Source: Rhizophagus irregularis (lineage: Eukaryota > Glomeromycota > Glomeromycetes > Glomerales > Glomeraceae). From it: a stretch of DNA of 64,000 nucleotides. The DNA is taken from contig NC_089460.1 of NCBI RefSeq assembly GCF_026210795.1, positions 1,946,501 through 2,010,500 on the forward strand. Reading direction: 5' to 3'. Position 1 is the first letter of the stretch, and every line of letters starts with the position of its first letter. Of this stretch, positions 26,394 to 36,312 are shown piece after piece. Under the pieces are notes generated by a model that worked only from the letters and a program-made list of their open reading frames with translations, searched no databases and was not told the origin of the DNA. Position numbers and translations under genes: made by a program.

Positions 26394-26670
26394 ATGTGTA
26401 TATTTTTCTTGAAAAAAAACTCAGATTTTTTTCTATAAATTCCTTTATATTTTGATAAAAATTTATCAACTAGTCTTACATATAAATCTTTATAATAGAA
26501 AGATATTTCAGCTATCTGAATATACTTATTAATAGAAATTTTTATAATACCATTATAATTGTATTATTCTTTAGATAATACATCCTTTTGCTTTAATGGA
26601 TCTAAATATTTATATAGTTTTTTTGCTAAATTATCTCTTTGTAAATAGTAATACCAATATATAGTTGTTT

Positions 26671-27824
26671 TATTACCAATATATTAATGTTAATAATTGT
26701 TTAAGTATAATATAGTTAATAAAAAATATATATCTAATTATAAAGAAATTAATATAAAGAATCTATATTCAATTATTATATCTTCAATAAATTCAATTAA
26801 TTTATTTGCAAATTTCTTTGAATTTTCCAAGACTATTAATCTTTAGTCTTTATTTCATAATGCAAATATAACAAATTATTTGCTATATTATTTTTTAAAA
26901 AATTTATTATTATTTTGTTTAAAGTTAATATTAATGATTTCAAACTGATTGTTAAATAATGATATTTATTAAATATTTAAATTTTTTAAAAATATTTTTG
27001 GTTTTATAACTTATAAATTCAGAAGATAATTTAGAAGTCTTATAGTTATAATAATAAAAATATGTTGAAAAATAAAGATTTCATTTTTACAATATTTATA
27101 ATATGTAAAAAAAATTGAAAAGAAATATGAAAATTTTATCACACATTATAAAATTTATTTTGTAATACTTAAATCACAACCATACAAAATCACATATCTA
27201 AATTTTTTTTGTTAATTACATCAGTTAGAAAAGATAAAAGAAATTTCAAGTTTAATGGTAAATTACAAAGTATATAAAGAAGTCAAAGAATTACAAAATA
27301 AAATTCAATGATTTTATAAAAATAACTATAGATGAATGATTAAAAAAATGATTAATAATAGTGATATGATTGTAAATATTTCAGACAAAGATATTTGATA
27401 AATATTACAAATTAATTAAAATAAATAAAGAAATAAAATATAAGATATTTTATAATGAAATAATATATTTATAAAAAAATAATATAAAAATAAAAAATAA
27501 CATGATAAAAGATATTAATAATAAATATTTGAGAATATTTAAGGAAAAGTATATATGAATTAGTTTTATGATAACCTTTTATATTCTTTATTTTCTTCCA
27601 TTAAATTATTATTTTTCTTTTTTCTTTTAAATTTTTACATTCTTCTTTTAAAAATTCATATTGTGTTTCAAATACTTGCATTTTTTGTTTTTTAATAGCT
27701 TCAGTTTTAATGGATTTGTATCTCTATTAATATATATAAACTTGCTTATATTCTATTATTACTACTATTATTAATTATCCTTATTTTTTATTATAAAAAT
27801 AAATTTTAGAAAATTATAAAAATT
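26671..27824. other. relic-bearing intergenic sequence
   Basis: Very A+T-rich. On the minus strand about 27580-27700 a short frame reads as a charged helix (it includes KTEAIKKQKMQVFETQYEF) and then meets stops. It looks like a fragment of a decayed coiled-coil gene. Nothing else is supportable. Confidence 0.4.
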
Positions 27825-28505
27825 TTAATCATCCTCACAATAAATTCTTATATCTTTTTCTGTTAACCAAATATCTTTCTTATATTTTTCATTATTAATC
27901 CTTAACCGTCTAAATATATATGTATATTTATCAATACTAGACTCTCCAAAATCAAAACTTTCAAATTCTTCTACCAAATCTTCTTCATAATAACATCTTA
28001 TACATTTAATAATTAATTTATCTTTTTTATCTAATTCTTTATTTACTAAATACTCGTTTGTATCCCAATCATATTCTATTTCTTTTCCATAAACGAACAT
28101 ATGTCTATTATTTCTTCTTATGAAACAATTATTACACATTAATGCCTTATTTTCACAATCATTACAATGATATTTATACCCTTTTGGTAAATAAGTCATA
28201 TCATAACTTTCCCCTTTTATGATTATTCCATAATTATGCTCATCTTCATTATGAAATATTATTCTCTCATATTTTTTATTATATTCCTTTTTAAATACCC
28301 CAACAATTATTTTAAATTTATCTGGAAATCCATCTTGAATCATTTTTACATCAACTTTTATTTTTATATTACAATTTTCATACTCCTCAACAGCTCGTTT
28401 CCATTTTTTATTTATTAACTTTTTCTCTAATAATTCATACCAATTTCCATAATTAAAATGCCATTTAATAATTTCATATAATATATCAATATTTAATTTA
28501 TCCAT
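27825..28505 (-). CDS. hypothetical protein, intronless, F-box-like start
   Basis: A single 226-residue open frame with ATG start and TAA stop and no intron. I do not recognise the family. The first about 40 residues (LNIDILYEIIKWHF, then INKKWKRAV) resemble the opening helices of an F-box-like domain, which would suggest a ubiquitin-ligase adaptor, but the match is weak. The middle holds paired cysteines, CNDCENKALMCNNC (residues about 113-126) and CIRC (about 169-172), arranged like a zinc-binding site. The rest is Lys/Glu/Tyr-rich. Codon use is A+T-biased like its surroundings. It lies between transposon relics and the aminopeptidase pair and may be lineage-specific. An intact frame of this length in such DNA argues that it is a real gene. 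Confidence 0.55.
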   Translation of the reverse strand: MDKLNIDILYEIIKWHFNYGNWYELLEKKLINKKWKRAVEEYENCNIKIKVDVKMIQDGFPDKFKIIVGVFKKEYNKKYERIIFHNEDEHNYGIIIKGESYDMTYLPKGYKYHCNDCENKALMCNNCFIRRNNRHMFVYGKEIEYDWDTNEYLVNKELDKKDKLIIKCIRCYYEEDLVEEFESFDFGESSIDKYTYIFRRLRINNEKYKKDIWLTEKDIRIYCEDD

Positions 28506-28897
28506 TTTAAATTTTAGGATAGGATTTATGTTAATTTGAAAAAGAAATGATAAATGAATTTGTAGGACGATTATACAAATTTTTGTATATAATTATAATC
28601 AAATATTTAAAATAATGTTTGCGCACCAAAGATAACAGTTAAGTTGATTTAAGTATCTATTTAGATCAGTATATAATAAATTTTATAGGAAATAATATAA
28701 AAAATGTGGAGTCACAATCCCATTAGAATTATTTTTTCCTCACTTCGAATTTCAAAGGTATTTTTTTTTTTTGATGTCAAACAGATCAAAAATTTTTTTT
28801 ATTACCCGTAATAAGAAAGGATCAACCAATTTATTTACTATGAAATTTTTAATTTTTTTTTCCTTACTCATATTTCATTATTTTTTATTTATTATTA
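28506..28897. other. upstream region of aminopeptidase copy 1
   Basis: No gene. The last about 160 bases resemble the region upstream of copy 2 (33410-33542). Both carry a CGAATTTCAAAGGT or CGAATTTCAGAGGT block and then AACCAAT about 80-110 bases later, so the duplication included the promoter and 5' leader. Confidence 0.6.
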
Positions 28898-31193
28898 ATG
28901 TTTCGCTCTCTAACAAATCTTTGTCAAAAAAATTTAAAATCATCATATTATTTAAGAAGACAAATTTTATTCTTTAACCATATAAATCATAATCATATAA
29001 ATCATTATAGATTTAATTCAACTAATAAACTCTCGGATTTCGATGGGTTGGTTTTGGGTACTTATAAAGATGGATCATTATCTGAGATAGCATCAAAAGA
29101 AATTTCAAATAATATTCAACAAACTATTAAGCAACAACTTCAATGTGCTGGAGTTAAAGGAAAATTGGGTGAAGTAAGAGTTTTATATGGAATTGGCAAG
29201 GAAGAAGGTTTACCATCAAAAATTGCCATCGTTAGTTTGGGAACTAAATCCGAAAACCTAAAAGATTCTTTAAATAAAGCCCGTGTTGCGGTATATTTTT
29301 ATTTCTGTTATACTATATGTCACATGATAAATGTTTGCGTAACTACAAATTTTAAAATTGTAGGCTGCTGCGGGTGTTCGTACCTTATGTGATCAAGGAG
29401 CTAAGAATATTGCGATTGATGTTATGACCAGTGAACACGGTATATTTATTTTTTATTATTGTCCGAGAGCAGAGCGCGAAGAATTATATATTATTCTACG
29501 CATAAATTACATTTTTGATAATTTTTCAAATACGTAACTTTTGTAACTTTTAAAGTTATCCGTTTGTCTGCCACGATATCGTTAAAAAATAAAATATTAC
29601 ACTATGAATAATATAACGCCTGTTTCTTAATTAGGTGTATCTGAAGGTGCAACTCTTGGTCTCTATAAACCGGATAAGTTAAAATCTATTCAAAATCAAG
29701 AAGAATCTGTTAAGATTTCACCATTTGGATCTTTAAATTCAATACAAGATTTCACATGGGAGACTGGTTTAATTTATGCAGATGCTCAAAATTTTGCTTG
29801 AACATTAGGAAATTCTCCAGCAAATCATATGACACCTACTATTTTTACTGAAAATGTAAAATCTTTTTTAAAAGATCTGCCGAAAGTTGAAGTTATTGTT
29901 AGAGATGAAAAATGGGCTGAAGAAAAAAAAATGGGTTCTTTCCTATCCGTTGGTAGAGGTTCAAATGAACCTTCAAAGTTTTTGGAAATTCATTATAAAG
30001 GTGGAAAAGAAGGCGATAAACCTTTGGCCTTGGTTGGAAAAGGTATAGATTTTACGATTTCCCGATTTTTATGATTTTATGATTATATATATATGCTTTT
30101 TTTTTAAAATAAATTATGACCTATATTTATATTTAATTTTAGGTGTCACATTCGATTCGTAAGTTTTCAATTTATCAGAAAAATATTTTAATAAATTTGA
30201 TTATTTATAAAAATACCATAATATCTTTAGCGGTGGTATTTCAATCAAACCTTCTAAACACATGTCTGAAATGAAGATAGATATGGGTGGTGGTGCGGCA
30301 GTATCAGCTGCATTATATGGTATAGCAAAACTTGAATTGCCAATCAATGTGGTTGTAACTGTTCCTTTATGTGAAAATTTACTTTCTGGTCATGCAACAA
30401 AACCAGGAGATGTGGTTATTGCCATGAATGGTAAATCTATTGAGGTATGGATTTGTTTGATCTAATTATACCTTTTTGTATATCAGATAATAATATCATC
30501 ACTTATAAAATTTAAAATTTAGGTTGATGATACAGATGCTGAAGGACGTTTAATCTTAGCTGATGCATTATATTATACGAGTTCAACATTTAAACCTCAT
30601 AGTCTTATTGACATTGCAACCTTAACATATTCAATAATGGCGGGTCTTGGTACTGATAAATATTCTGGAGTTTTTTCTAATTCTGACAAATTATGGGAAG
30701 AACTTTTTAAAGCAGGAAAAATAACAAATGATCATTTTTGGCGAATGCCACTTGATGATTTCTATTTAAAAGCTATGACTAAATCTGATGTAGCAGATTA
30801 TATTAATTGTAGTGATAGTGATTATGGAGATGCATGTAATGCTGCTATTTTCCTTAAAGAGTTTGTTTATGGATTAAGTGATGAAGGAACTGTAGGCAAG
30901 GATATTACTTTTATTGATAAAGAAAAAAAAGATGATGTAACCAAAGGAAATATTATTGATAAGGATGCTGATGAGATTAATAAAATCAGATATGCTCATA
31001 TTGATATGGCAGGTATTATGAATACCAGTGAAGATTCTTGTTGTGATGTTAAAGGCGCAACTGGTAATTATTCAGTTGTATTTTTTTTCTTTTTTTATTG
31101 ATATCTTTTTTTATTGATTTTTTTTCTTTTACTTTAGGTCGTCCAACCCGTTCTATTATTGAAATTGCTAGAAGGATAGCTGTTTATAAATAA
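28898..31193 (+). pseudogene. leucyl aminopeptidase (M17) copy 1, in-frame TGA
   Basis: Tandem paralogue of the gene at 33543. Exons: 28898-29290, 29364-29439, 29635-30042, 30143-30158, 30231-30444, 30523-31063, 31138-31193. All introns are GT-AG, and exons 2-7 have exactly the lengths of copy 2 (exon 1 is one codon longer). Codon 212 (29799-29801) is TGA where copy 2 has CGA, so translation should stop before the catalytic domain. The metal ligands and catalytic Lys/Arg of M17 peptidases are still encoded downstream. However, the signature after the active site is altered (ATLTYSIMAG instead of ATLTGAMAVA), as is the glycine-rich NASGSRYGGAC segment (NCSDSDYGDAC). Most likely a recent pseudogene. 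Readthrough or a truncated product cannot be excluded. Confidence 0.85.
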
Positions 31194-33542
31194 ATTTTTT
31201 GTCAGTACGTATGAATAATTTTCCTACTTTCATAGAAAGCTGTAAATATAAACTTATTGTACTTTTATGAAGTTCACTCAACTTACTTAATAAATTTTAA
31301 GTATTGATTTCAATTTTTATCTTAATTTAATGTATATCTCAAAAATCTCAACCGAACACTAATATTAATATTCATTCGAACCTGTTTAATCACAGAAAGT
31401 AAGTAATTTTAATCGTAGGACTAGAGCCTTAGAGTTAGGTATTGGTTTTAATTGACACAAACCACCATAATCCTCCGCGTTCCATATTTATTAAGTAATC
31501 TGGGAACAATTTATTCAGTGCAAAAAAAACACTATTTGTTCACTAATTATAAGTCCAAATCTCAATATACTAAACTTTAGGTATATGCCACTCTTCTATC
31601 ATCATACAGTTCAAGCTTTCTTAGATCTTACTTTTGAATTTACGTGTTTCTTTTTATTGTTTTAAATATTCACATTGAGAATTCCATAGCTTCTTATAGG
31701 AAACATGCGTTTTCTTATGAGATATAATTTACTCATACACTTCTAGAAATGCCCCCAGGTATAATATAAATTACCGTCACCTATCCGCAGATTTAACATT
31801 TTTCGGTATCTCATATTACTATGTACTAGCATAATAATAAAATTAGTAAAAATTGCATGAACGGTTCCGTCAAGCAGATAATATTATCGTTGGATGATTA
31901 CTATATCATCCGCACTGCATCAAAAACTGACAATGCCACTATACCAGTGAGGTTATTAGTATATGCCGAATTTTTAGAAATTAAAATGACCTATAACTTT
32001 ACATAGGGATACTCTCAATAGGGATACTCTCAATGGGGATATTTTAAGCAGCGGTAAATAATTGCGAACAACCTAACCTTAAGCCCTATTTTAACATAAA
32101 TCCACACGGTTAATTCTAACTGATCGATAACACTAAACTTTTGATTTATAGAAGTTAATATAACAACAATCAATCATCCACAAATCGTTTTTTTTATATG
32201 AAAGATGATCTCATAAATCTCCATATATAAGCAGTAATGACGACGAACTGAATTTTCCTGATTTTTAATTGCGAATCGATACGTTTTTTCAAAAACATCG
32301 GATTTACTTAGTTAATTTTTGAGTTTTTGATTATTTGCGAGATACTTATCACTTGTATGGCTGTAGGATAGCATAAAATTTTCCAATTAGAATTTCAAAT
32401 GTGATCTTGTTTGCCTGGAATCAAAACTGCTACTAAAATTGCAAAAATAAAAACGGACGTAAATTTTCTTTTTAGAATAAAAGTTTACAGTAAGAGATTT
32501 ACTCTTAATCAAAATCTTTTTTTCTATATAAATATTATAAATATAAAATCTTAAAAAATCACTTTATAGTGAAATTCGTTATATCGCATAGCAATTATCT
32601 TACAACTCCGATATAACGATATATTAATATCGTTATATCAAATTATACAGATATTTTTATAGTGGTAAAGTAAAATTTTATCGTTATATCGAGTTTTTAA
32701 TATAATCCAATATATTATATATATATATAATATGTACCACTTAAATCCCTACGGCAAACCGGTAATTTGCTTCGAAAAGTAGAAAAGTAAAATCTACATA
32801 TTCTGATAGTCAATGTAAATTAATTATCACAAATTGGGTTTAACAGAATGGAAATACAAAAACTCCGTCGCCGATTCCTTCAAATTTTGAGATCGTATTG
32901 ATAAGTAGATTTCAAATTGTATAAATTATATAATTATTTTATCAACTTTATATCATTAAATAGTACCTCTTACATTTGATATAATAGAATTTGTCAATTT
33001 TACCTTCTTTAGAACGAAACTATTATTCCATTTAATGATTTTTTGAAACGATATTCTTGAAAAAACATTTCTTTCAATAATAAATCTTTGACTTATTTTA
33101 ATTATATTCACAAAGTATATTTATGGATCAAAGATACATAAATCTTAATACCCCTTACTTTAAAATCATGTTTTTTTCTTTTTTTTTACTTATTTTATTG
33201 TATAAATTAAAGAAATCAATGATTTTGATTATAAGATAAGATTATCGTATTCTTAAAATGATTGTCAAATTGTCAAATCGAGTAATGAACTTAATGAACT
33301 TTATTATAAATGGACCTTTTGAAAAAAATCTATATATAGTTTTATTAATATTTTTGATAATATAAATCTAACTATATTAATCTTAAAGGTATAAAAATGA
33401 GCAGATTTCTTCAACCTATCCGTTTAGATTTGTTTTTTCTCTCTCCGAATTTCAGAGGTAAAATTTGATTTTTCTTTGAAGAGAAAAGATTAACCAATCT
33501 AATTTATATATGTCATAATTAAAAAAATTCATTATATTATAA
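31194..33542. other. spacer between aminopeptidase copies
   Basis: No supportable gene. The first about 130 bases match the 3' flank of copy 2, marking the end of the duplicated unit. A short direct repeat GGGATACTCTCAAT is at 32006-32035, and an inverted repeat lies at 32610-32639. The remainder is unremarkable A+T-rich DNA. Confidence 0.6.
32610..32639. repeat. 13-bp inverted repeat with 4-base loop
   Basis: GATATAACGATAT, then ATTA, then its exact complement. The CGTTATATCG core recurs just outside at about 32578 and 32680. This pattern resembles sub-terminal repeats of mariner/pogo-type MITEs, but clear element ends were not found. Confidence 0.55.
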
Positions 33543-35827
33543 ATGTTTCGAATATCTCTAACAAATCTTTATAAAAAAAATATAAAATTATCATACTATT
33601 TAGGAAAACAAGTTTGTTTTTTTAACAATATAAATCATTATCGATTTAATTCAACGACAATGAGCAATAAACTCGCAAATTTTGATGGATTGGTTTTGGG
33701 TGTTTATAAAGATGGATCATTATCTGAATCAGCATCAAAAGAAGTTTCAAATAATGTCCAACAAACTATTAAACAACAACTTCAATGTGCTGGAGTTAAA
33801 GGAAAATTGGGTGAAGTAAGAGTTTTATATGGAATTGGTAGGGAAGAAGGGTTACCATCAAAAATTGCCGTAGTTAATTTGGGACCTAAATCCGAAAGTC
33901 TGAAAGAATCTTTGAATAAAGCTCGTGTTGCGGTATATTTTATTAAATATTTTTCTATTGTTACTATATTTTGCATGATAAACGGTTGCGTAACTACAAA
34001 TTTTTAAAATTTTAGGCTGCTGCAGGTGTTCGTTCTTTACGTGATCAAGGAGCTAAGAATATTGCGATTGATGTTATGACTAATGAACACGGTATTTTTA
34101 TTTCTTATTATTGTCCTATTTCTATGCATAAATTAAAGTTTTGGTATATTATCAAAAACGTAACTTCTTTGTGCGCCACATGATACATAAAACCCGATGA
34201 AAAATATAACTCAAGTTTCTGTTAATATCCTGATTTTATCATTTGTTTAATTAGGTGCATCCGAAGGTGCAACTCTCGGTCTTTTTAAACCGGATAATTT
34301 AAAATCTATTCAAAATAAAAAAGAATCTGTTAAGATTTCACCATTTGGTTCTTCGTCATCAGCACAAGGTTTCACATGGGAGACTGGTTTAATTTATGCA
34401 GATGCTCAAAATTTTGCTCGAATATTAGGAAATTCTCCAGCAAATCATATGACACCTACTATTTTTACTGAAAATGTAAAATCTTTTTTAAAAGATCTGC
34501 CGAAAGTTGAAGTTATTGTTAGAGATGAAAAATGGGCTGAAGAAAAAAAAATGGGTTCTTTCCTATCCGTTGGTAGAGGTTCAAATGAACCTTCAAAGTT
34601 TTTGGAAATTCATTATAAAGGTGGAAAAGAAGGTGATAAACCTTTGGCTTTGGTTGGAAAAGGTACTGATTTTATGATTTTATGATTTCATGATTTTATG
34701 TTCGTCATTTTTTTCAGTTTCATCAAAGTATGACCTATATTTATATGTATTTTTTTAATTTAGGTGTCACATTTGATTCGTAAGTTTCTATAATTCTTAC
34801 ATTATATCATTAAAATATTTTTATTTGTTTATTTATAAAAATATCATTGATAACTTTAGTGGTGGTATTTCATTAAAATCTTCCGCAAACATGTCTGAAA
34901 TGAAGATAGATATGGGTGGTGGTGCGGCAGTATCAGCTGCATTATATGGTATAGCAAAACTTGAATTGCCAATAAATGTGGTTGTAGCTGTTCCTTTATG
35001 TGAGAATTTACCTTCTGGTCATGCAACAAAACCGGGAGATGTAATCATCGCTATGAATGGTAAATCTATTGAGGTATGGATCCATTAGTCTAATTTTATT
35101 TACCTTATTAATAGTATGTCAGAAATAACATCACTTATAACATTAATATAGGTTGATAATACAGATGCTGAAGGACGTTTGATTTTAGCTGATGCATTAT
35201 ATTATACGAGTTCAACATTTAAACCTCATAGTCTTATTGACATTGCAACCTTGACAGGTGCAATGGCAGTGGCTCTTGGTGCTGATAGATATTCTGGAGT
35301 TTTTTCTAATTCTGACAAATTATGGGAAGAGCTTTTGGAAGCAGGAAAGATAACCAATGATAATTTTTGGCGAATGCCACTTGATGATTTCTATTTGAAA
35401 GCTATGACTAAATCTGATGTAGCAGATTACATTAATGCTAGCGGTAGCAGATATGGGGGTGCATGTACTGCTGCTATTTTCCTTAAAGAGTTTGTTTATG
35501 GATTAGGTGATGAAGGAACTGTAGGCAAGGATATTACTTCTATTGATAAAGAAAAAAAAGATGATGTAGTCGAAGGAAATATTATTGATAAGGATGCTGA
35601 TGAGATTAATAAAATCAGATATGCTCATATTGATATGGCAGGTGTCATGATTACTAGTGAAGATTCTTGTTATGATGTTAAAGGCGCAACTGGTATTTAT
35701 TTAACCATATTGTATTTTTTTTGTTTATTGATATCCTTTTTTATTGAAATTTTTTTTTTCTTTTATTTTAGGACGGCCAACTCGTTCTATTATTGAAGTT
35801 GCCAGAAGATTAGCTGCTCCTAAATAA
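33543..35827 (+). CDS. leucyl aminopeptidase, peptidase family M17, copy 2
   Basis: Metallo-exopeptidase removing N-terminal residues, classically Leu. Seven exons: 33543-33932, 34016-34091, 34255-34662, 34764-34779, 34860-35073, 35152-35692, 35772-35827; 566 residues, all phases closing. Every bovine-type active-site residue is present: metal ligands Lys291, Asp296 (TFDSGG), Asp314 (KIDMGGG), Asp373 and Glu375 (NTDAEGR), and catalytic Lys303 and Arg377. Exon 4 is only 16 nt and encodes part of the VTFDS metal-binding loop. The first about 38 residues are basic, hydroxylated and almost free of acidic residues, ending YRFNST, like a mitochondrial presequence. A second ATG (codon 40, MSNKL) starts the core, so dual mitochondrial/cytosolic forms are plausible. 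This is the intact member of a tandem pair. Confidence 0.92.
34764..34779 (+). other. 16-nt micro-exon in aminopeptidase copy 2
   Basis: The exon between a TTTAG acceptor and a GTAAGT donor is GTGTCACATTTGATTC. It supplies the Val-Thr-Phe-Asp part of the metal-binding loop, including ligand Asp296, and splits codons at both ends. Skipping it would shift the frame. The same micro-exon is kept in copy 1 at 30143-30158. Confidence 0.88.
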
Positions 35828-36185
35828 GTTTTTATCAGTACCTATGAATAATTTTCTTATTTTACTGAAAGTTGTAAATATAAATTACACCTATTGTACT
35901 TTAAATAACTTATTTTTTATTAATAAATTTAAGTATTGATTTCAAATAATAACTGATAAACAATTTTTCATCTTAATTTGATGTATTCCTTAAATTTTTG
36001 GTATTAAATTTAAACAAATACTATTCTGGATGAACAAAAATATATGCTTGTTTAAAAATGTTGCTTTTTAATAAATTTATATAATATTTATTATAAAACA
36101 GTGAAGATATTTTTTAAGAACTAATTTGTAAGAAATTGGGCATTATTTTAATAATAAATTTTGGAGGAGATGATACTTCGATAAT

Positions 36186-36312
36186 TCAACATCTAGTAAT
36201 TATAGAAGTGTACAATTTTGATAAACATTTTTTTTAAAATTATAGAGCTTAATAAAAACTACAAAACAAAGAAAAAAGTTTATCAAAATTGGACTACTAA
36301 ATGCCAAAAAAA
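36186..36312. mobile_element. decayed copy of the fold-back MITE
   Basis: The core of the element at 26098-26393 is recognisable: a left-arm part (CATCTAGTAATTATAG and CAATTTTGATAAAC), a centre related to AGAGCT, and a right-arm part (AAAAGTTTATCAAAATTGGACTACTAAATGCC against AAAAGTTCATCAAAATTGGACCACTGGATGCC). The GGACCCC ends and target duplication are lost. Confidence 0.6.

Larger units (their letters stand above)
23795..26670 (-). pseudogene. decayed MULE-type transposase, twice interrupted
   Basis: On the minus strand, discontinuous frames spell parts of a Mutator-like transposase in the expected order. Near 26400-26670 is an N-terminal segment (DLYVRLVDKFLSKYKG). Near 25815-25895 is the catalytic-domain start IDAIYNTNNLGFESYILHV, containing the first DDE-type Asp. 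Near 25088-25135 is GHWKTIKRDFLYKF. Near 24855-24905 is a SWIM-like start WICGCPYYLTNRF, whose later CxH half is not visible. A frameshifted helical tail ends with a stop at 23795-23797. Many stops and frameshifts separate these, so no product is expected. Two other elements (26098-26393 and 24081-24849) are inserted in it. The family call rests on motif recognition, not a search. Confidence 0.65.

Noticed and set aside
32560-32740. complete MITE around the CGTTATATCG repeats
   Set aside because: The inner inverted repeat is real, but I could not find matching outer ends or a target duplication, so only the inverted repeat is annotated.
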